The notes: generated by a model from the sequence alone, not told the origin. A stretch of 64,000 bases of DNA from Sclerotiophoma versabilis (GCA_012274445.1 JAAROD010000004.1:620001-684000); one strand, 5' to 3'; counted from the first letter of the stretch, positions 9,876 to 21,923 are shown. Numbers and translations: made by a program.

Positions 9876-11991
9876 ACCACTTCCTCGACCATCCTCACGC
9901 AAACGCATTGTCGTCGCCACCGATGAAGCTACATGGCCAAGCTTACTCTAATGATTTCATCTTACCTCAAGTAAGATCTACCCATTCCCTTTCCACACTT
10001 CATTCGCAGAAGTCCACATGGCGCCTTGGCCCTTGGCAGAACGTCCGCCGAACAACTTGCCAAGCAGTGAATGTGTTAGCCGCACAGTTGAAGTTAGTGA
10101 TCATAGGGAGTGTTTCGAAGTCCACGTGGGATGCAGAGAGGCGGAAGTTTCCCTGTGGGACCTGCATAGTGGTGTTGTTTTTGAAACGCTTAGCTCCCTC
10201 CTGTTATTCCCAGTGAACAAACTAACACACTTTAGGTTCTGACGTGCGGCAATTGTAAGGCTTAGCGCTGGATTCTGCCTCATCGGACAATTACTCTATC
10301 CAATACTTCGCCTGTGTGCAGCCTGTAGAACGAGTGTCTATCAGACCAAAGGCATGGCGTCGATACGGTGAAACAGCCATTGGCGACCGCGCAAAACTTC
10401 ACAAGGACCTCGACGATTGAGGGCCAAAACACGCTGATTGGGAAGTGGTGAAGCCTCATTGAACCCCTTTCGACCTGACTCTCTGCGGCAACAGATGGAA
10501 TGCTCATCCTGTCAGCCAAGCACAACTACAATGTTAGCGGCCATTGAAACAAACCGCCGCAAGCTCCATGCTTGTTGCATTCCCACCAAGAGCTTGGAGC
10601 TCCGTTCAGGAAGGAGGTTGAGCACCTCAGTATGCACAAATGTCCACCATCTCATAATTGTGAAACAAACCGCCATGCTTGATATCATGTACAGCTGTCA
10701 CAGTCCCACTACCAATCTTGCAGTCTTACTGCCGGTGATTAGGATTCGAACGTGCAGCTTCCGAGACATGCCGGGTGTGGGTTGCAAGATCCTTCGATAG
10801 CAAGGCGCCAACTGGCGAAAAGAAAAAGTGAAAGAACTGACAGCTCATCCACATCGTCTTAGACTTTCACCTGGGATGCAGTACTTTGGGTATAAGAACA
10901 CAATGGCCAAGATGGAAATTGTGGTCTGGATAGAGCGAGACAATCACTGCCTTATTCGGGCCTCTCCTAGGACAGCTACTCCGTATTGACTCTTACCTAG
11001 CAAAATTTTGCAACCGCCATTTCTGCGTTTCGAGAACTATTGTCTGCCATCTGCTCCCATCCAATCTTCACCCAGCGCTCACCTGACATCGCGCATTCTG
11101 ATAGGCACCTCTTGAGATTTAGTGTGTTGGCGAAGAGTTGCAGCGTTTGGCGCATAGCTATGCAAAAAAATATCAAAAGGAGACGTATGTAACTATCGAG
11201 CTTTCACCTGCCCCGGCTTTCGAAGAAGAACAAGCGCTGCGCGTATGCAGCTAGAAGGTTTGACGCAACAGTAACGCCAGATCTCCTATATCTCGATTTC
11301 TAAATTCTTGTACCATAAGACCAGACAGATCTGGAGCAACCTGCGCACCCTTCGACCACATGATGAATCAGTGCGCAGTATACTCATGACCATCCACTCT
11401 AGGAAACCAAACACCGAACGCGTACAGCTACAATGCGCAATGGCGCGCAAAGAACCCAAAAGCTAAAGAAAAAGAACGATCGAAGTATTTCCCACAACCC
11501 CAGTTCCATATCCACCACGACATCGAAATAAGGTTAACAACGCCTCCGCAGCCACGCCTGCGGCCCGTCGCGCATCGACCCCAGGGTCAATCAGTTATTG
11601 AACCGAGAAGGCCTCGAACTGCAGCGGTCATGTTTCAAGGCTGTAGATTGTTGCCGCTTTACCGTCCATTTTGCCGTTGGCCAGGGATGGGTCGGTTGTG
11701 GCGAAGCACGCGCGTTTGATTAACATGCCGTATACCCGCCAAGCGAGATTTCGCAACATCTTGACAACCATCTCGAATACCTTCAAACAGTATGAGATGC
11801 AGAGAGACTAGAGAGCTGGTGTGGAAGTAACTGTAAGCACGGAAATACACGAGGTTCTTGTAAGAAGAATTGTGGGGGAAAGGCGAAGTAGAGCGATATG
11901 GCGGGCAGCCGTAAACCTGCATTTCATCATTTAGTCCATCTAGCTTCAGTTCAGAGACTAAACAGGATCTTAAGTATGAGGAGCGAGCCGG
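9876..11991. other. Intergenic, no gene recognised
   Basis: 2.1 kb without a convincing gene. The left part is the pectate lyase upstream region; the right part (about 11400-11990) is the 3' flank of the F-box gene. Small frames (for example 10438-10800 plus) show no motif or plausible splicing partner. Confidence 0.45.
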
Positions 11992-13329
11992 CTATGCCAG
12001 TCCTGCATAAGAATCTAACCTTATAAACGGATACATCGTTGCGCTCGCTTCCCACGTTCTCGCCGCCTCAAACTCCATGTATCTATGCCCGCGGTCCTTG
12101 AGTTCCACTCGCCAGTTCACGCCTTCGACAAGCAGCGAGTCTGTCGGGCGATTACAGTCGTTGAATAGCACGCGCTTGATTGTGTTGAAAGCTCGATGTG
12201 TGAATAGTCTGGTTACCAACAGTGATTGCAGACCGGCCAGACAGGATGTCGAATCCGCTAGGGAGGTGAGTACTTCAGCCCATGTAGACTGCGGATCTGC
12301 CATGAGGAAGTGCTGAAGCTGCAATTCCCTCAAAGTATCCGAACAAGGCCCAAGGAATTCGATCAGGTCATTGGCATTGATCATCTTGAATAAGCTCAAC
12401 TTGCATCGTTGGAGCTTCTCGAACCGGCATGTCCGCGCCATCTCTATGAAGACGTTTTCTTCGAGGACACTGTAACAGCTCAACTCCAACACCCTCACGT
12501 TTCTGCACTTTGCCAAAAAGCGCACAACGAATGGTGCCCGAGTCCTCTCGATCTCAAACCCTGTATCTGGACTCCTCCAGTCTCTCAAGTTCAATTGCAG
12601 CGTCTCCAGCCCCTCGAATGCTGCTTCAAAAGACCGGAGTGAAGGTGCGAGGGACTCAAGACGACCAATGCTAACAGCGCCGTACCTCTCCCCATCGTGC
12701 ATCTTAATTCGTCTAATCCCAACCCCCGATGCCGCGACTGCGGACAGCGTAGATATAAAAGGACGGCACATTTCATGCTGGGAGGCCTCGCAATACTTCG
12801 CTGTAAATTTGGCGTAGCGCGACTCCATACCCTGGTAAGAGAATGTAATGCTCTCCAGCTGAGTCGAGTGTTTAAAGACAGTGGTGAGGCATTTGACATC
12901 GAAACGCGTCTCGTTGAACCATTTCGCCAACTCGTTTGCTTCGTCTTGCAGTTTGGCAAACTCGTGCTTCAGCCGGACGGTGAGTTTGCCTCCCTCCTCA
13001 TCGTCTGTTATCGGCGTTAGATGCCCGGCGTCCGAGCTGCGGCGGCGCATTCTCCATAGTGAGAGGGCATAGTGCGGCGTCGTGTCAATGACTAGATAGA
13101 GCAGTGCATTGCCGAAGTCTGGGTGGGTGGATACATCAACAAGGCGCTGGAGAGACGATTGTGTCCAATGGATGTGTTCAGTGGTGAAGAAACGATGTTT
13201 GAAGTTACGCAATGTCTGAGTGCGGTAGGTTGACGATGTGAGGCGAAGTGCACGGCAGGTGAGTAAGTCGAGATATGAAGCGATTTGCTCGATGAGTTCT
13301 GCTGGAAGGGACGCCAGTGACATGTGCAT
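11992..13329 (-). CDS. F-box domain protein
   Basis: 445-aa single-exon gene. The N-terminus MHMSLASLPAELIEQIASYLDLLTCRALRLTSSTYR is an F-box, the Skp1-binding module of SCF ubiquitin ligases: LPAEL, then I..YL, then a run of small and basic residues. The remainder has scattered leucine-rich stretches (LESLAPSLRSFEAAFEGLETLQLNLRDW, RNVRVLELSCYS, LRELQLQHFLM) like degenerate LRR or solenoid segments that would bind a substrate. Start could be the first ATG (13329) or the second (13323). Many fungal F-box proteins of this design have no known target, so the substrate cannot be predicted. Confidence 0.85.
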   Translation of the reverse strand: MHMSLASLPAELIEQIASYLDLLTCRALRLTSSTYRTQTLRNFKHRFFTTEHIHWTQSSLQRLVDVSTHPDFGNALLYLVIDTTPHYALSLWRMRRRSSDAGHLTPITDDEEGGKLTVRLKHEFAKLQDEANELAKWFNETRFDVKCLTTVFKHSTQLESITFSYQGMESRYAKFTAKYCEASQHEMCRPFISTLSAVAASGVGIRRIKMHDGERYGAVSIGRLESLAPSLRSFEAAFEGLETLQLNLRDWRSPDTGFEIERTRAPFVVRFLAKCRNVRVLELSCYSVLEENVFIEMARTCRFEKLQRCKLSLFKMINANDLIEFLGPCSDTLRELQLQHFLMADPQSTWAEVLTSLADSTSCLAGLQSLLVTRLFTHRAFNTIKRVLFNDCNRPTDSLLVEGVNWRVELKDRGHRYMEFEAARTWEASATMYPFIRLDSYAGLA

Positions 13330-13639
13330 TTCTGTCTTAGCTGAGCCCTGCTACTGCGCTTTGGAAATAATGTTTGTTAATGGAGACCACGTGGATGGCA
13401 TGCTGCGGGGAAGCTGAGCTCAAGTCTGTTTTGCCACCGCAAAACCGCCGCTACTGCATCTTACAAACCGAGTCTCTACACAGAGGTGAAAGAATGTTAG
13501 ACGCCGTCCTCATCCTTGAGTTCGTTTTCATAATGAATCACTCGGTTCTTGAGCTAATTTCACCAATCCAGAGTCATTCAATACGTCAAAATCTTGAACT
13601 CTGATATATAGTACAATCTGTCAGGTATTGCCGACCCTC
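13330..13639. other. Intergenic, no gene recognised
   Basis: 310-bp upstream region of the F-box gene that also holds the 3' flank of the WKF gene. No motif stands out. Confidence 0.4.
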
Positions 13640-15370
13640 TCAGTCCCTGTCATCGCTGTCGCTTCCATCAGACCCGTTGCCATCAGAGCTTGAGGATGAG
13701 CTGCTCCCATTTGCGCTAACACTATCTGAATCTGAACTGTCGTCATCGTCAGATGCGGAGTCGGATTCGTCGCCCGAGCTCTCGCCGCTGCTGCTATCGG
13801 AGCTGCTCTCATCGCTCGAAATGTCGGTCCTACGCTTGCTCTTACGAGCTCTCTGCACCGGCGCAAGATTTTGGACCATGGGATTGATGCTTGTGGTTGG
13901 CTTGGGGGCAGGCAAGATTGGCGCTGTACGACCGAGTGCTGACAACAGCGCTTCAGCACGACTACGGCGCATGCGTCGAATGTATGCATCGCCGTTAGGA
14001 TGGGCTGCAAAGCTCTCGGCGTCACCTTCGACCTTCCTGCGTTTCCTCTCTTTTGCGACACGCTCCTGCAGTGCGGCCTCCTTGGCAGCTTTTTGGGCGT
14101 CTTGGTCCATCTCTGCTGGTGCTTTGGCGTCTTCTGCATCCAGTTCCTTGATAGTCGCCAGGGTCTTCTCCCTCAACCGTTCTATAACACCGGCTCCTTG
14201 CAGACCTTTGATATACTCCAGCAGTGCTTCTGAGTGCTCGTCTGGGATGCGGAAGATGTTCAGAGCGTTGTCCACGACGTCATTCTGTTTCGCCTTGTTA
14301 AACTTCCAGTTGTCGCGGTCGTTGTAGTACTGGGTGAGATAAGAGATGTATATGCTGGGGTCCTTCTTCTTGCCCTTCCCGGCGGCTGCCAACTGATTCT
14401 TGCTCTCTTTCGAAGGTTTCGGTGACTCTGAGACTGGCTGTGCAGCTGCCTGTTCTTCTTTGGCTGCAGAACTCGCCGCAAAAGCTGCCGCTTCCTTCTC
14501 TTTCGCTGATAATTTGTCCTTCTTGTCCTTCTTCTTCTCTTTCTTCTCGGCTTTTGCTGCTTCTTTGGGTTCCTCGGTAGTTGCTGGCGCTGAAGTAAAG
14601 CTAGGCTGTGCCAGAGCTTCAGGATCTTCGCCCTTCTGCTCAGCTGCCCATTTCTTGAACCACGTCTGTCCACTATCGCCGTCGACTCTTTTCGTGTCTG
14701 GAGTGAATGCAACCGACTTACGCCGATCAGTCCTTGGAGGTGAGCCTGAGGAGTCTTTGCTGCGATCCCGAAGAATAGGTTGATGTTTTTGTGGGGTGGA
14801 GAAAGAGGGTGCTGGAGAGTGGTCGACCTCGGTTGAGGCAAGTAAAGTCGCTCTTGTCCTCACAGGTACAGCTTCAGCAGGTGTAGGTGCAGCCGCCGTT
14901 TGCTGAGCTAGCTTTTTGCGGTCTTTCGGGGTGAGCTTAGCCTTCTTCTTCTTCCCCTGGCGGTAGTTTGGATCTCCTCCTTTAACAGGCGTGTTTGAGG
15001 ATGGCTCTTCTGTGGTAACGTCTGCCATAGCATGATCCTCTTGAGTAACAACCGGCGCATCAGAAAGAGCGTCTTCGCGGCCATGATTTTCCCCCGCTAC
15101 TGTCCGGCTTTTCTTTAATGCTGTTGGTTCGCTATCCTCTGCGGCCTCGTGTTGGTGTTTTCGCTTGCCAAGCTTTGACGATTGTCCATTTTGGGCAGGC
15201 TCGATGGGAGGCTCGGAAAGTTTTTGGGTTTCCTTGACTGCATCAGGTGGCGATACAGGCTGACTTTCGCCCCCATGAGATGCTGTAGATTCAGTTGCGG
15301 CGACTCCGGGTTGAGCCTCACTCTGCAACGCGAGGCCAAGTCTTCGCCAGGCAGGAATTCTCGCAGCCAT
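13640..15370 (-). CDS. WKF-domain nuclear/nucleolar protein (C7orf50-like)
   Basis: 576-aa protein from ATG 15370 (MAARIPAWRRLGLALQSE). The reading frame stays open further upstream, to 15583, but that extension overlaps the short divergent promoter and does not look coding. The central segment IYISYLTQYYNDRDNWKFNKAKQNDVVDNALNIFRIP is the WKF domain (named for Trp-Lys-Phe), also found in human C7orf50 and linked to ribosome biogenesis. It is preceded by Lys-rich and Ala/Glu-rich low complexity and followed by a basic KERKRRK patch and an acidic Ser/Asp tail ending DGSDSDDRD. Basic and acidic tracts of this kind are typical of nucleolar proteins. Head-to-head with proteasome alpha1, starts 329 bp apart. 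Confidence 0.82.
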   Translation of the reverse strand: MAARIPAWRRLGLALQSEAQPGVAATESTASHGGESQPVSPPDAVKETQKLSEPPIEPAQNGQSSKLGKRKHQHEAAEDSEPTALKKSRTVAGENHGREDALSDAPVVTQEDHAMADVTTEEPSSNTPVKGGDPNYRQGKKKKAKLTPKDRKKLAQQTAAAPTPAEAVPVRTRATLLASTEVDHSPAPSFSTPQKHQPILRDRSKDSSGSPPRTDRRKSVAFTPDTKRVDGDSGQTWFKKWAAEQKGEDPEALAQPSFTSAPATTEEPKEAAKAEKKEKKKDKKDKLSAKEKEAAAFAASSAAKEEQAAAQPVSESPKPSKESKNQLAAAGKGKKKDPSIYISYLTQYYNDRDNWKFNKAKQNDVVDNALNIFRIPDEHSEALLEYIKGLQGAGVIERLREKTLATIKELDAEDAKAPAEMDQDAQKAAKEAALQERVAKERKRRKVEGDAESFAAHPNGDAYIRRMRRSRAEALLSALGRTAPILPAPKPTTSINPMVQNLAPVQRARKSKRRTDISSDESSSDSSSGESSGDESDSASDDDDSSDSDSVSANGSSSSSSSDGNGSDGSDSDDRD

Positions 15371-15699
15371 GATCAGATGTGGAAAATGGAGTCGTCTTAT
15401 TACAATTATGCGGGGACTCGACCCATCGCTCAACTCCGAATCAGCTCGATCAGTGTATATGTCAGTTCCCAAGTGTCGAATGAGAGACGTGAACAGAGAT
15501 TTTGGAGCTGGAAAACTGGGTGGTCCGTGCACGGCGATCCCCGAGCTTGCTTCCAGGCCGCCAGTGGAAGGCGCGTCCAGCATCCAGCGACCACGACATC
15601 TCGCCTGCCATCACTACCAGCGCCGCCAAAGCCTACAACCGCTTCCAAGAGCTGCACCCGAAGCTGAAACATATAAACACATATATACCCGCCGCTATC
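15371..15699. promoter_or_regulatory. Bidirectional promoter, WKF gene / scl1
   Basis: 329 bp between two divergent ATG codons. An A/T-rich ATATAAACACATATATA element lies 15-30 bp before the scl1 ATG, probably within its leader. Confidence 0.5.
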
Positions 15700-16742
15700 A
15701 TGTCTGGTACGTCGCCGTCGCCCCTCCAAGCTTGCGTTTGTCTATTCGAATGCTAACAGCTCCCCTCGTCATATAGGAAGCGCAGGCTACGACAGACACA
15801 TTACCATCTTCTCCGATCAAGGTCGCCTCTATCAAGTCGGTACGAACTCCGCCATAGTCCCGAGACACATCGACTGCCCCGCGCTGCAGCTCGACAGCTC
15901 TCATCCACGTACCCCCGCTAACATAGCGGCCGCGTAGAGTATGCATTCAAGGCAATCACGGCAGCGAACATCACATCGTTGGGCGTGAGGGGCAAGGACT
16001 GCGCAGTAGTCATCTCGCAGAAGAAGGTCCCTGTATGTGGCATCCACCAAAGGAGGCACTATTGTGGCACTGATACGTACATGTAGGACAAGCTCATCGA
16101 GCCCTCATCCGTCTCCCACATCTTCAAACTATCGCCGTCAGTTGGCTGTGTCATGACCGGTTCCATCGCCGATGCACGAGCATCTGTGAGCAGAGCACGA
16201 GGTGAAGCTGCCGAGTTCCGCTACAAGTACGGTTACGAGATGCCCTGCGATGTCCTAGCCAAGAGGATAGCCAATATCAGCCAGGTCTACACACAGCGGG
16301 TGAGCAATAGACAAAAGGAAGAGCCAATGCAACATCAGTGCTAATCTGGGTGCAGGCTTACATGAGACCGCTCGGTGTTGCCACAACGCTCATCTCGTTA
16401 GATTCAGAGTTCGGCCCTCAATTGTACAAGTGTGACCCAGCAGGATACTACGTCGGCTACAAGGCGACCGCATCGGGTCCCAAGACACAAGAAGCGCTCA
16501 ACTTCCTTGAGAAGAAGCTGAAGAACAAGGAGCATGCAGAAGGCAACTGGGAGGAGGTCGTTGAGCTAGCAATCACTGCGCTGAGCACGGTCCTGTCTGT
16601 CGACTTCAAGAAGGGAGAGCTGGAGGTCGGCATCGTTGGTGGACCCAGACTGGATGGCCAAGAGGGCACCGATCCTGCTTTCAGGGCGCTCACCGAGGAA
16701 GAAATTGATGAGCGACTGCAGTCTATCGCTGACAAGGATTGA
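15700..16742 (+). CDS. scl1: 20S proteasome alpha1 subunit (Scl1/PSMA6)
   Basis: Structural outer-ring subunit of the 20S proteasome. Exons 15700-15706, 15777-15839, 15938-16032, 16087-16299 and 16356-16742 give 254 aa, a standard length; all four introns are GT-AG. The first coding exon is only 7 nt. The alpha-subunit signature GYDRHITIFSDQGRLYQVEYAFKA follows immediately. Other conserved blocks are RGKDCAVVISQKKVPDKL, EAAEFRYKYGYEMPCDVLAKR, YTQRAYMRPLGVATTLI and KCDPAGYYVGYKATASGPK, which match the alpha1 rather than the other alpha subunits. No catalytic Thr is expected or present. Divergent from the WKF gene. Confidence 0.96.
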
Positions 16743-17817
16743 GGACCATTGAGGAGTAATGCCTCAGGGCTGAAAGGCGGTGGGTCGCTGAGGTAGGCGC
16801 AAACACGAGTACCATGACGAGCTCCGGATAGCATGCAACGACCTCTCAGACACAAGAAGTGCTACAGAAGCACCATGAATCTAAGACTTAGACTCACAAA
16901 TCTGCATAAGCGCACGAGTGACCTGGAAACTGGAGCCGACTTGAAGAGCTTGGGAGTTCAGCCCCCGGCTCCACATGGTGTGTATGATCCTTTCGCTTAT
17001 ACTTCAATGACAGCATTCTCCTCAAGCTCCAGCTGCCATGCCCTGTAACATCTCAGGAACAGCCTATCGACGTCATCTAACTGGCCGGAGTCGCCAGCAC
17101 AGCCGTTCTGTGGCTGACACCGTTCCCTGTGACCACGGCTCTAAGAGCGTTGTGGAGATGCTCAGGTTGGCCCTATCCGGCGCCATCTTCAGGTTCACTC
17201 AGCAAAGACCACGCGAATGCCGCTTTGCTAATTATAAGTATGAGCCAATCAATGGTGGTGCTGCGGCTGAAGTGCACAGCTTGGCTCCATGCCTTACCGG
17301 ATGAGGCCATAGAACTAGGTCGAATACGGTTTAGTGATTTGGTGGCTTTCCATACCGCTGCTGAATTCCCAGCGCAGCACTGACGAACATGCCCACTCCA
17401 GCTGCGATGGTAATGGGGCTCGCAAAATAGGATGCTTCTTCTTACGGTTCCTGCATGGTGATTTTCTCATGCAGCCTCAGTTCCAGTGCTACTCTTACAC
17501 CTCATCGGAGCCCTCGCAATGCTGAGTGGTCCAGCTATACCAGCTAATGCCAGCTGGACGCTACTCAGGATCCAGATGTGGATATCGGCAAGACGTAGCG
17601 GCGGGAGCAGCCCTCACTACTATCAAGCCTTGCAGTGTGTACAATCCTTCTCATGAACGCCCAGTAAACCTCCGTTATATAACGGTCGCCACGCCTCTGT
17701 TGATCTTCATCTCAACAGGCAAGCCTCACCGCAACGACTCAGTTCTGCTCCGATCGGCACTCAACACTATCAAGATTGAAATCCGCCTTGACATCATCGT
17801 CTACTTTTGTTGCCAAC
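16743..17817. other. Intergenic, no gene recognised
   Basis: 3' flank of scl1 and upstream region of the next plus-strand gene. Short frames only, no motif. Confidence 0.45.
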
Positions 17818-18666
17818 ATGACCGACGGCCGTACGTACCACTACCTCCAAGCAATTCATTACTTTTTGGTAGATTTTTTTCTTGCTCTGTATCTCTGTCA
17901 TATGGTATTGCATCAAGGTCCTGTACTGACTGTCCTTCCACAGTCAACGATGCCCGAGCTATGCGGATAGCAGAGATCATGACCGACTTCCGCAATCTCC
18001 AGCACTACCTGAGTCAAGTGCGTGCTACACCGACCGCGGAGGAGTACTACCTCGAAGGTTACTCACTGCTTCGATCCTGCGCCAGTGAAGCCCAGACCAT
18101 CCTTCAAACACCTTTCTCCGCCAGTACAGGGGCCTCTACAGGGGACCCTGAGCGCGAGAAGCAGCAACTGAAGTCGTGAGTGCACCGGCCCGACAGTTTT
18201 TGCTTCTTTCTTCTTGTTTAGATGCACTTGGCCATTGTGGAGATGACATCAGCGGTCAGAAAATGCGTTCCTCGGGTGTATAGGCTGACGTCAGAACACA
18301 GAATCATCACAGACGCAGCAGTACGGCGATTTCAGTGTCAGCGAGCGTATCTAAGAGCGCACGCTGGTCTGAGGTGGATGAACTCGCGTTATAGCATTCT
18401 GCGAGGCCAGAAGCCCAACGCAAGTCACCTCGCTGCGCTACAGCAAGTAGACAGCACGCTACGTAATGTACGTTGAAGGCTCCTGCATGTGTTTTCCACT
18501 CTTCATCACCCCCTACCGCAGCTACTGATGGAATACCAAGGAGCTCCTCGCCATCACAGATACCTACGTCGAAAGCACACTCCGCAACCAGGACGCTGCT
18601 CAGGGCAAGTGGCTCGCAGAAGACCCTTCCCTCTCGCAGATCCAGCAAGCCCTTATGCGCCGATGA
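17818..18666 (+). CDS. Hypothetical protein, about 184 aa, four exons
   Basis: I do not recognise this gene. A consistent model is 17818-17830, 17944-18175, 18284-18467 and 18541-18666, all GT-AG. Exon 2 (NDARAMRIAEIMTDFRNLQH ... EEYYLEGYSLLRSCASEAQT) and the last exon (ELLAITDTYVESTLRNQDAA ... LSQIQQALMRR) have strongly coding-like composition: charged, helical, with no low complexity. Exon 3 is less certain. It was chosen because the frame is open and both phases fit, but other acceptors between 18250 and 18330 are possible. The product would be a small, soluble, mostly helical protein without signal peptide or membrane segment. Confidence 0.45.
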
Positions 18667-21335
18667 ACCTTACGATCGATCCAGCGTCCTTCCCGCAATT
18701 TGCACTTCTGCATTTGAGCATTCAGCCGCAAGGCGCCACGCATCTCCTACTCGATACCCATCTCATACTACGTTACGCGTCATCGACACAGCATGGCTTT
18801 TCGGCAATAGCTACTGAATACGCCGTACGACGAGTTTGGGTTTTTTCCTGCTTAATCTATTTACCCAAGACAGCATTGCCTTGTGGTGGGACGCCCCCTC
18901 GACAGCGGTGTGTTCGAGGTGCGCGTCTCTCGGGCTCTCCCGCCCTTCCCCGGTTTTTTTCTGCTTTGTGCTGGTCACACACTCGAAAAGCATACACGTT
19001 TATTCTCTGGTTCTTGATTGCGCTACGGAGCGGTCGATTTTAGCGTTGGCGTTCGTCCCTTTTGCTCGACTACCTCTAGCTTACGTTTGGTTGCTTAGCC
19101 CGCTTCTCTTCTTTTCTCTTCCAGGCAGTGCGAAGCGATACAAGCGTGAAATTCGTACAAAGCATGACATTGTGGAGAGTTACAGCATGGGATTCCTGGC
19201 ATGTCAAGGATCGTTTCTGCATCAATCACCCTTTCTTTTTTTCCTTTCTTTTTCCTTGCAAATCTTACTTTGCTGTTGGGCTCTTATACAGTCATCCTCG
19301 TCAAGCCTTTACTCCACACAATCTACACATATCAAATTTTTTCTGTCGTCCATCACCATGTTCAGTTTGCTACGACTGCCTCATTCACACCACAAGCTCA
19401 TGTATGATGCACGATCGATCGTGCAGCCCTCGATCCGCGACAGACGAGCAACGTTTCGGTGCGCCCTGTGGGCCCGATAGGGCCTAGCGGCGTAGCCTAA
19501 AGGGTCAGCTGGGATTGCAAGCGCGTCAATCCCGGGGCGGCTCCCACAGCACCCAAAGGGACGGTCGCGACTCGCCCGACACGTGGACTTCCCGAGGAAA
19601 CGGCATGATGTCGTCGCCAACGCTGACTGTGCTCGCACTCGCAATCGAAGTTGCGGCTGAAGTAATCGAAGCATCAAGTTTTTGTGCGACATCGACTGAC
19701 AGGGCTGAGTGACATGGCTAAAGAACATGACATCCACGTTAACCTTAGTGACCGCAACAATGAGAATAGATTCATAATTCACATTGAGACGCCCCGATTC
19801 CACTACTTCGTCGCCTACCCACAACACCCTCCGACAACGCGACAATCCACGCTTCGGCATCGCCATACCCTCAAAAGCCATCGCACACCCCGCGAGGCTA
19901 AAATCCACCCTAACAATCAAATGACCATACGCTATAACCTCGGTTAAATGCTTATGCTAAACGCTTTACCCCTCACAGCAATAGTCCACACTCGGGGCTG
20001 CCGATCGGTAGCGTACCATGCAACGACCTTGCATCACATCATCGTCCATGAGTTGTAAAGTTGGTGTGAGGGTAATGGGCGAGTCGTGCGGTTCAAGGTA
20101 AACCGTTGGTGTGGACCGGATACGTGGCATGCAAAGAGAGGGGAAGGGTAGGGTTCCTGAAATTGCGAAAAAGGTAAGTTGCGCGGCGATTGCGCCGAGA
20201 GGCAGGTGCGTCGTGTATGGTGTGGAGAACCGGTAAGCCTGCGAAGCACATGCCATATCGAGTGTGACGATCCTCGGTTACGAATGTCGCAGAACAACAT
20301 CAAGCTGCGGATTCAACACTGTGACACCCAAGTATACGATACTTACTGAAGTCATACACGCAGTTATATTTCGATGTAATGTTTCGCGCAATGCAGAACA
20401 TCGGATCTTGATCATATATTGAAAACTCTAGTAAGCAACACCAGGTCCTTGGTAGTGCCATATTGAAACATCTGCTCTTTCCAGGATATGCTAGGGCGTA
20501 ACGATCAAGCGGTAGTAGTATCGGGAATCGAAAAGAGGTTCAGGAAATATGGGTTATCGACTGAAGTGTTGCAAAAGTTGAATAGTCGTGAAGGTTCGAC
20601 AGTCTATGTCTGAGGCCGACATGAGGCATTCTGAGATCTGGATTTGATGTGTGCTCTTGAGCGGATTCCAGCCAATCTCCCCTCATTCCCAGAGAACTGA
20701 CTGAGGGCCGTGTTGCGGAACAGCCTTTAGACTTTGAACCCCGCATCACGGTCAGCTCCTAGGAATGATGTCAACCCAACCAAACGTTAGGGCTGGGTTT
20801 AGATACCTATCTGACGTCAATCAAAGCTTTGTTGCTTTTGATCCTACTGGTGGCCATCAGCATGTTCTGAGTGAGATCAGAATTCAGAAGGTGTAGCTGA
20901 TCTCCGATTACATTAGTTCTTAGGTCTATTTGTGCTCGAACGAAAGATCTTCAAAAGCCGGGCGACTCCTGAGTCTCTATTACACGTTATGAAAGCTGGA
21001 GCAGGTGAGATAGGGACGGCCAAGGAGAGAAGCAGTGGGCAAAGCACGTTTGAGTCGGATATGGTGCACTTCAGGATGCAAGAGAGCAGAAGTGCTTCTG
21101 TTCCATCTTTCACGGTTGCCAGCTACCAGATCGCACAGATTCGGTATACTCATCATGCACGAGAGTTCGTATGAAGGATTGGTGGCCGTTCCTCGACTTC
21201 TGAAAGGGGCTGGTCGTTCCGTTCGTAACGACTGGTGTGCGGTACGCAGTCTCGCATGCTGCTGCTGTCGGGGCTTTCACTCCAATCTGCATGTCAGTTT
21301 CCTTCCATGATCGGCACATGGGCTGCTTGGCTTGA
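18667..21335. other. Gene-poor stretch, no gene recognised
   Basis: Contains pyrimidine-rich DNA (18840-19330) and scattered short frames. A minus-strand frame at 19381-19920 is open for 179 codons but its composition is not convincing. Confidence 0.4.
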
Positions 21336-21923
21336 TTAAGTCTGGCTCGAGAGCTTTTGAAGCACCACGTTGCATCGTTCGGATGGAGAGGAGGGATGCT
21401 TTGTTTGTGGGTCTGGGAGCGATGGCTGGGTCATAGGCATTGTACGGTTCGATAGGCTGATTTTGTCAGTAATGGCAATAGCCATAGAACTTGTTCTACT
21501 GTCTGGTGCGGGAGGCGTACCCCCTGACGACAGGTTGGGCTACTGTGGCGGTTGCATAACAAGGACTGAAAACTCTGGCAGAGAAAGTGTGCTGCTTCGG
21601 AAGCTGGCGCCGGGACATGAACGAGGATCCAGATTACTATCAAGCTCTGCAATGGCTGAATCGGGTAGATACCTTAAGCTTCTTTCTATGTTCGCTTGGC
21701 TAGCAGAGTGAGGCCGTGAACGACGAGCCCATTCAGATGACCTCGATGGTTGCGACGCTTCTCTCAAGGAACGCACGTATGCGGCTTGCACTTGCCGCGG
21801 GTGAAATCTCACCTCCTGGTCCAGAGGTGGTGTACCTGTACGCTCCAGAGCCTCAATAATCCCCACGTTGTTGACTAGCTGTTCCAACTGCTGGGCTATA
21901 CCAACACTATTGATAGCTTGCAT
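21336..21923 (-). pseudogene. Gene-like reading frame interrupted by one TAG
   Basis: A minus-strand frame from ATG 21923 (MQAINSVGIAQQLEQLVNNV) is open to a TAG at 21540-21542. It then continues in the same frame for another 67 codons (PNLSSGGTPPAPDSRTSS ... VVLQKLSSQT) to TAA at 21336-21338. The composition on both sides is protein-like, Ser/Pro/Arg-rich, with the look of a transcription-factor tail. The TAG sits where CAG would read through, so a C-to-T change could have closed the frame. No domain is recognised and the upstream exon is not found. Confidence 0.35.

Noticed and set aside
10738..10755. GATTCGAAC as a tRNA B box (minus strand)
   Set aside because: No matching A box at the right distance and no cloverleaf arms could be drawn.
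13640..15583. Longer WKF protein starting at 15583
   Set aside because: The extra 71 codons overlap the 329-bp divergent promoter and scl1 leader, and lack conserved character. The ATG at 15370 is preferred.
19381..19920. 179-codon minus-strand frame as a gene
   Set aside because: High Arg/Cys/Ser content without motif, no splice partner, and the opposite strand has equally long frames. Likely chance in G/C-rich DNA.
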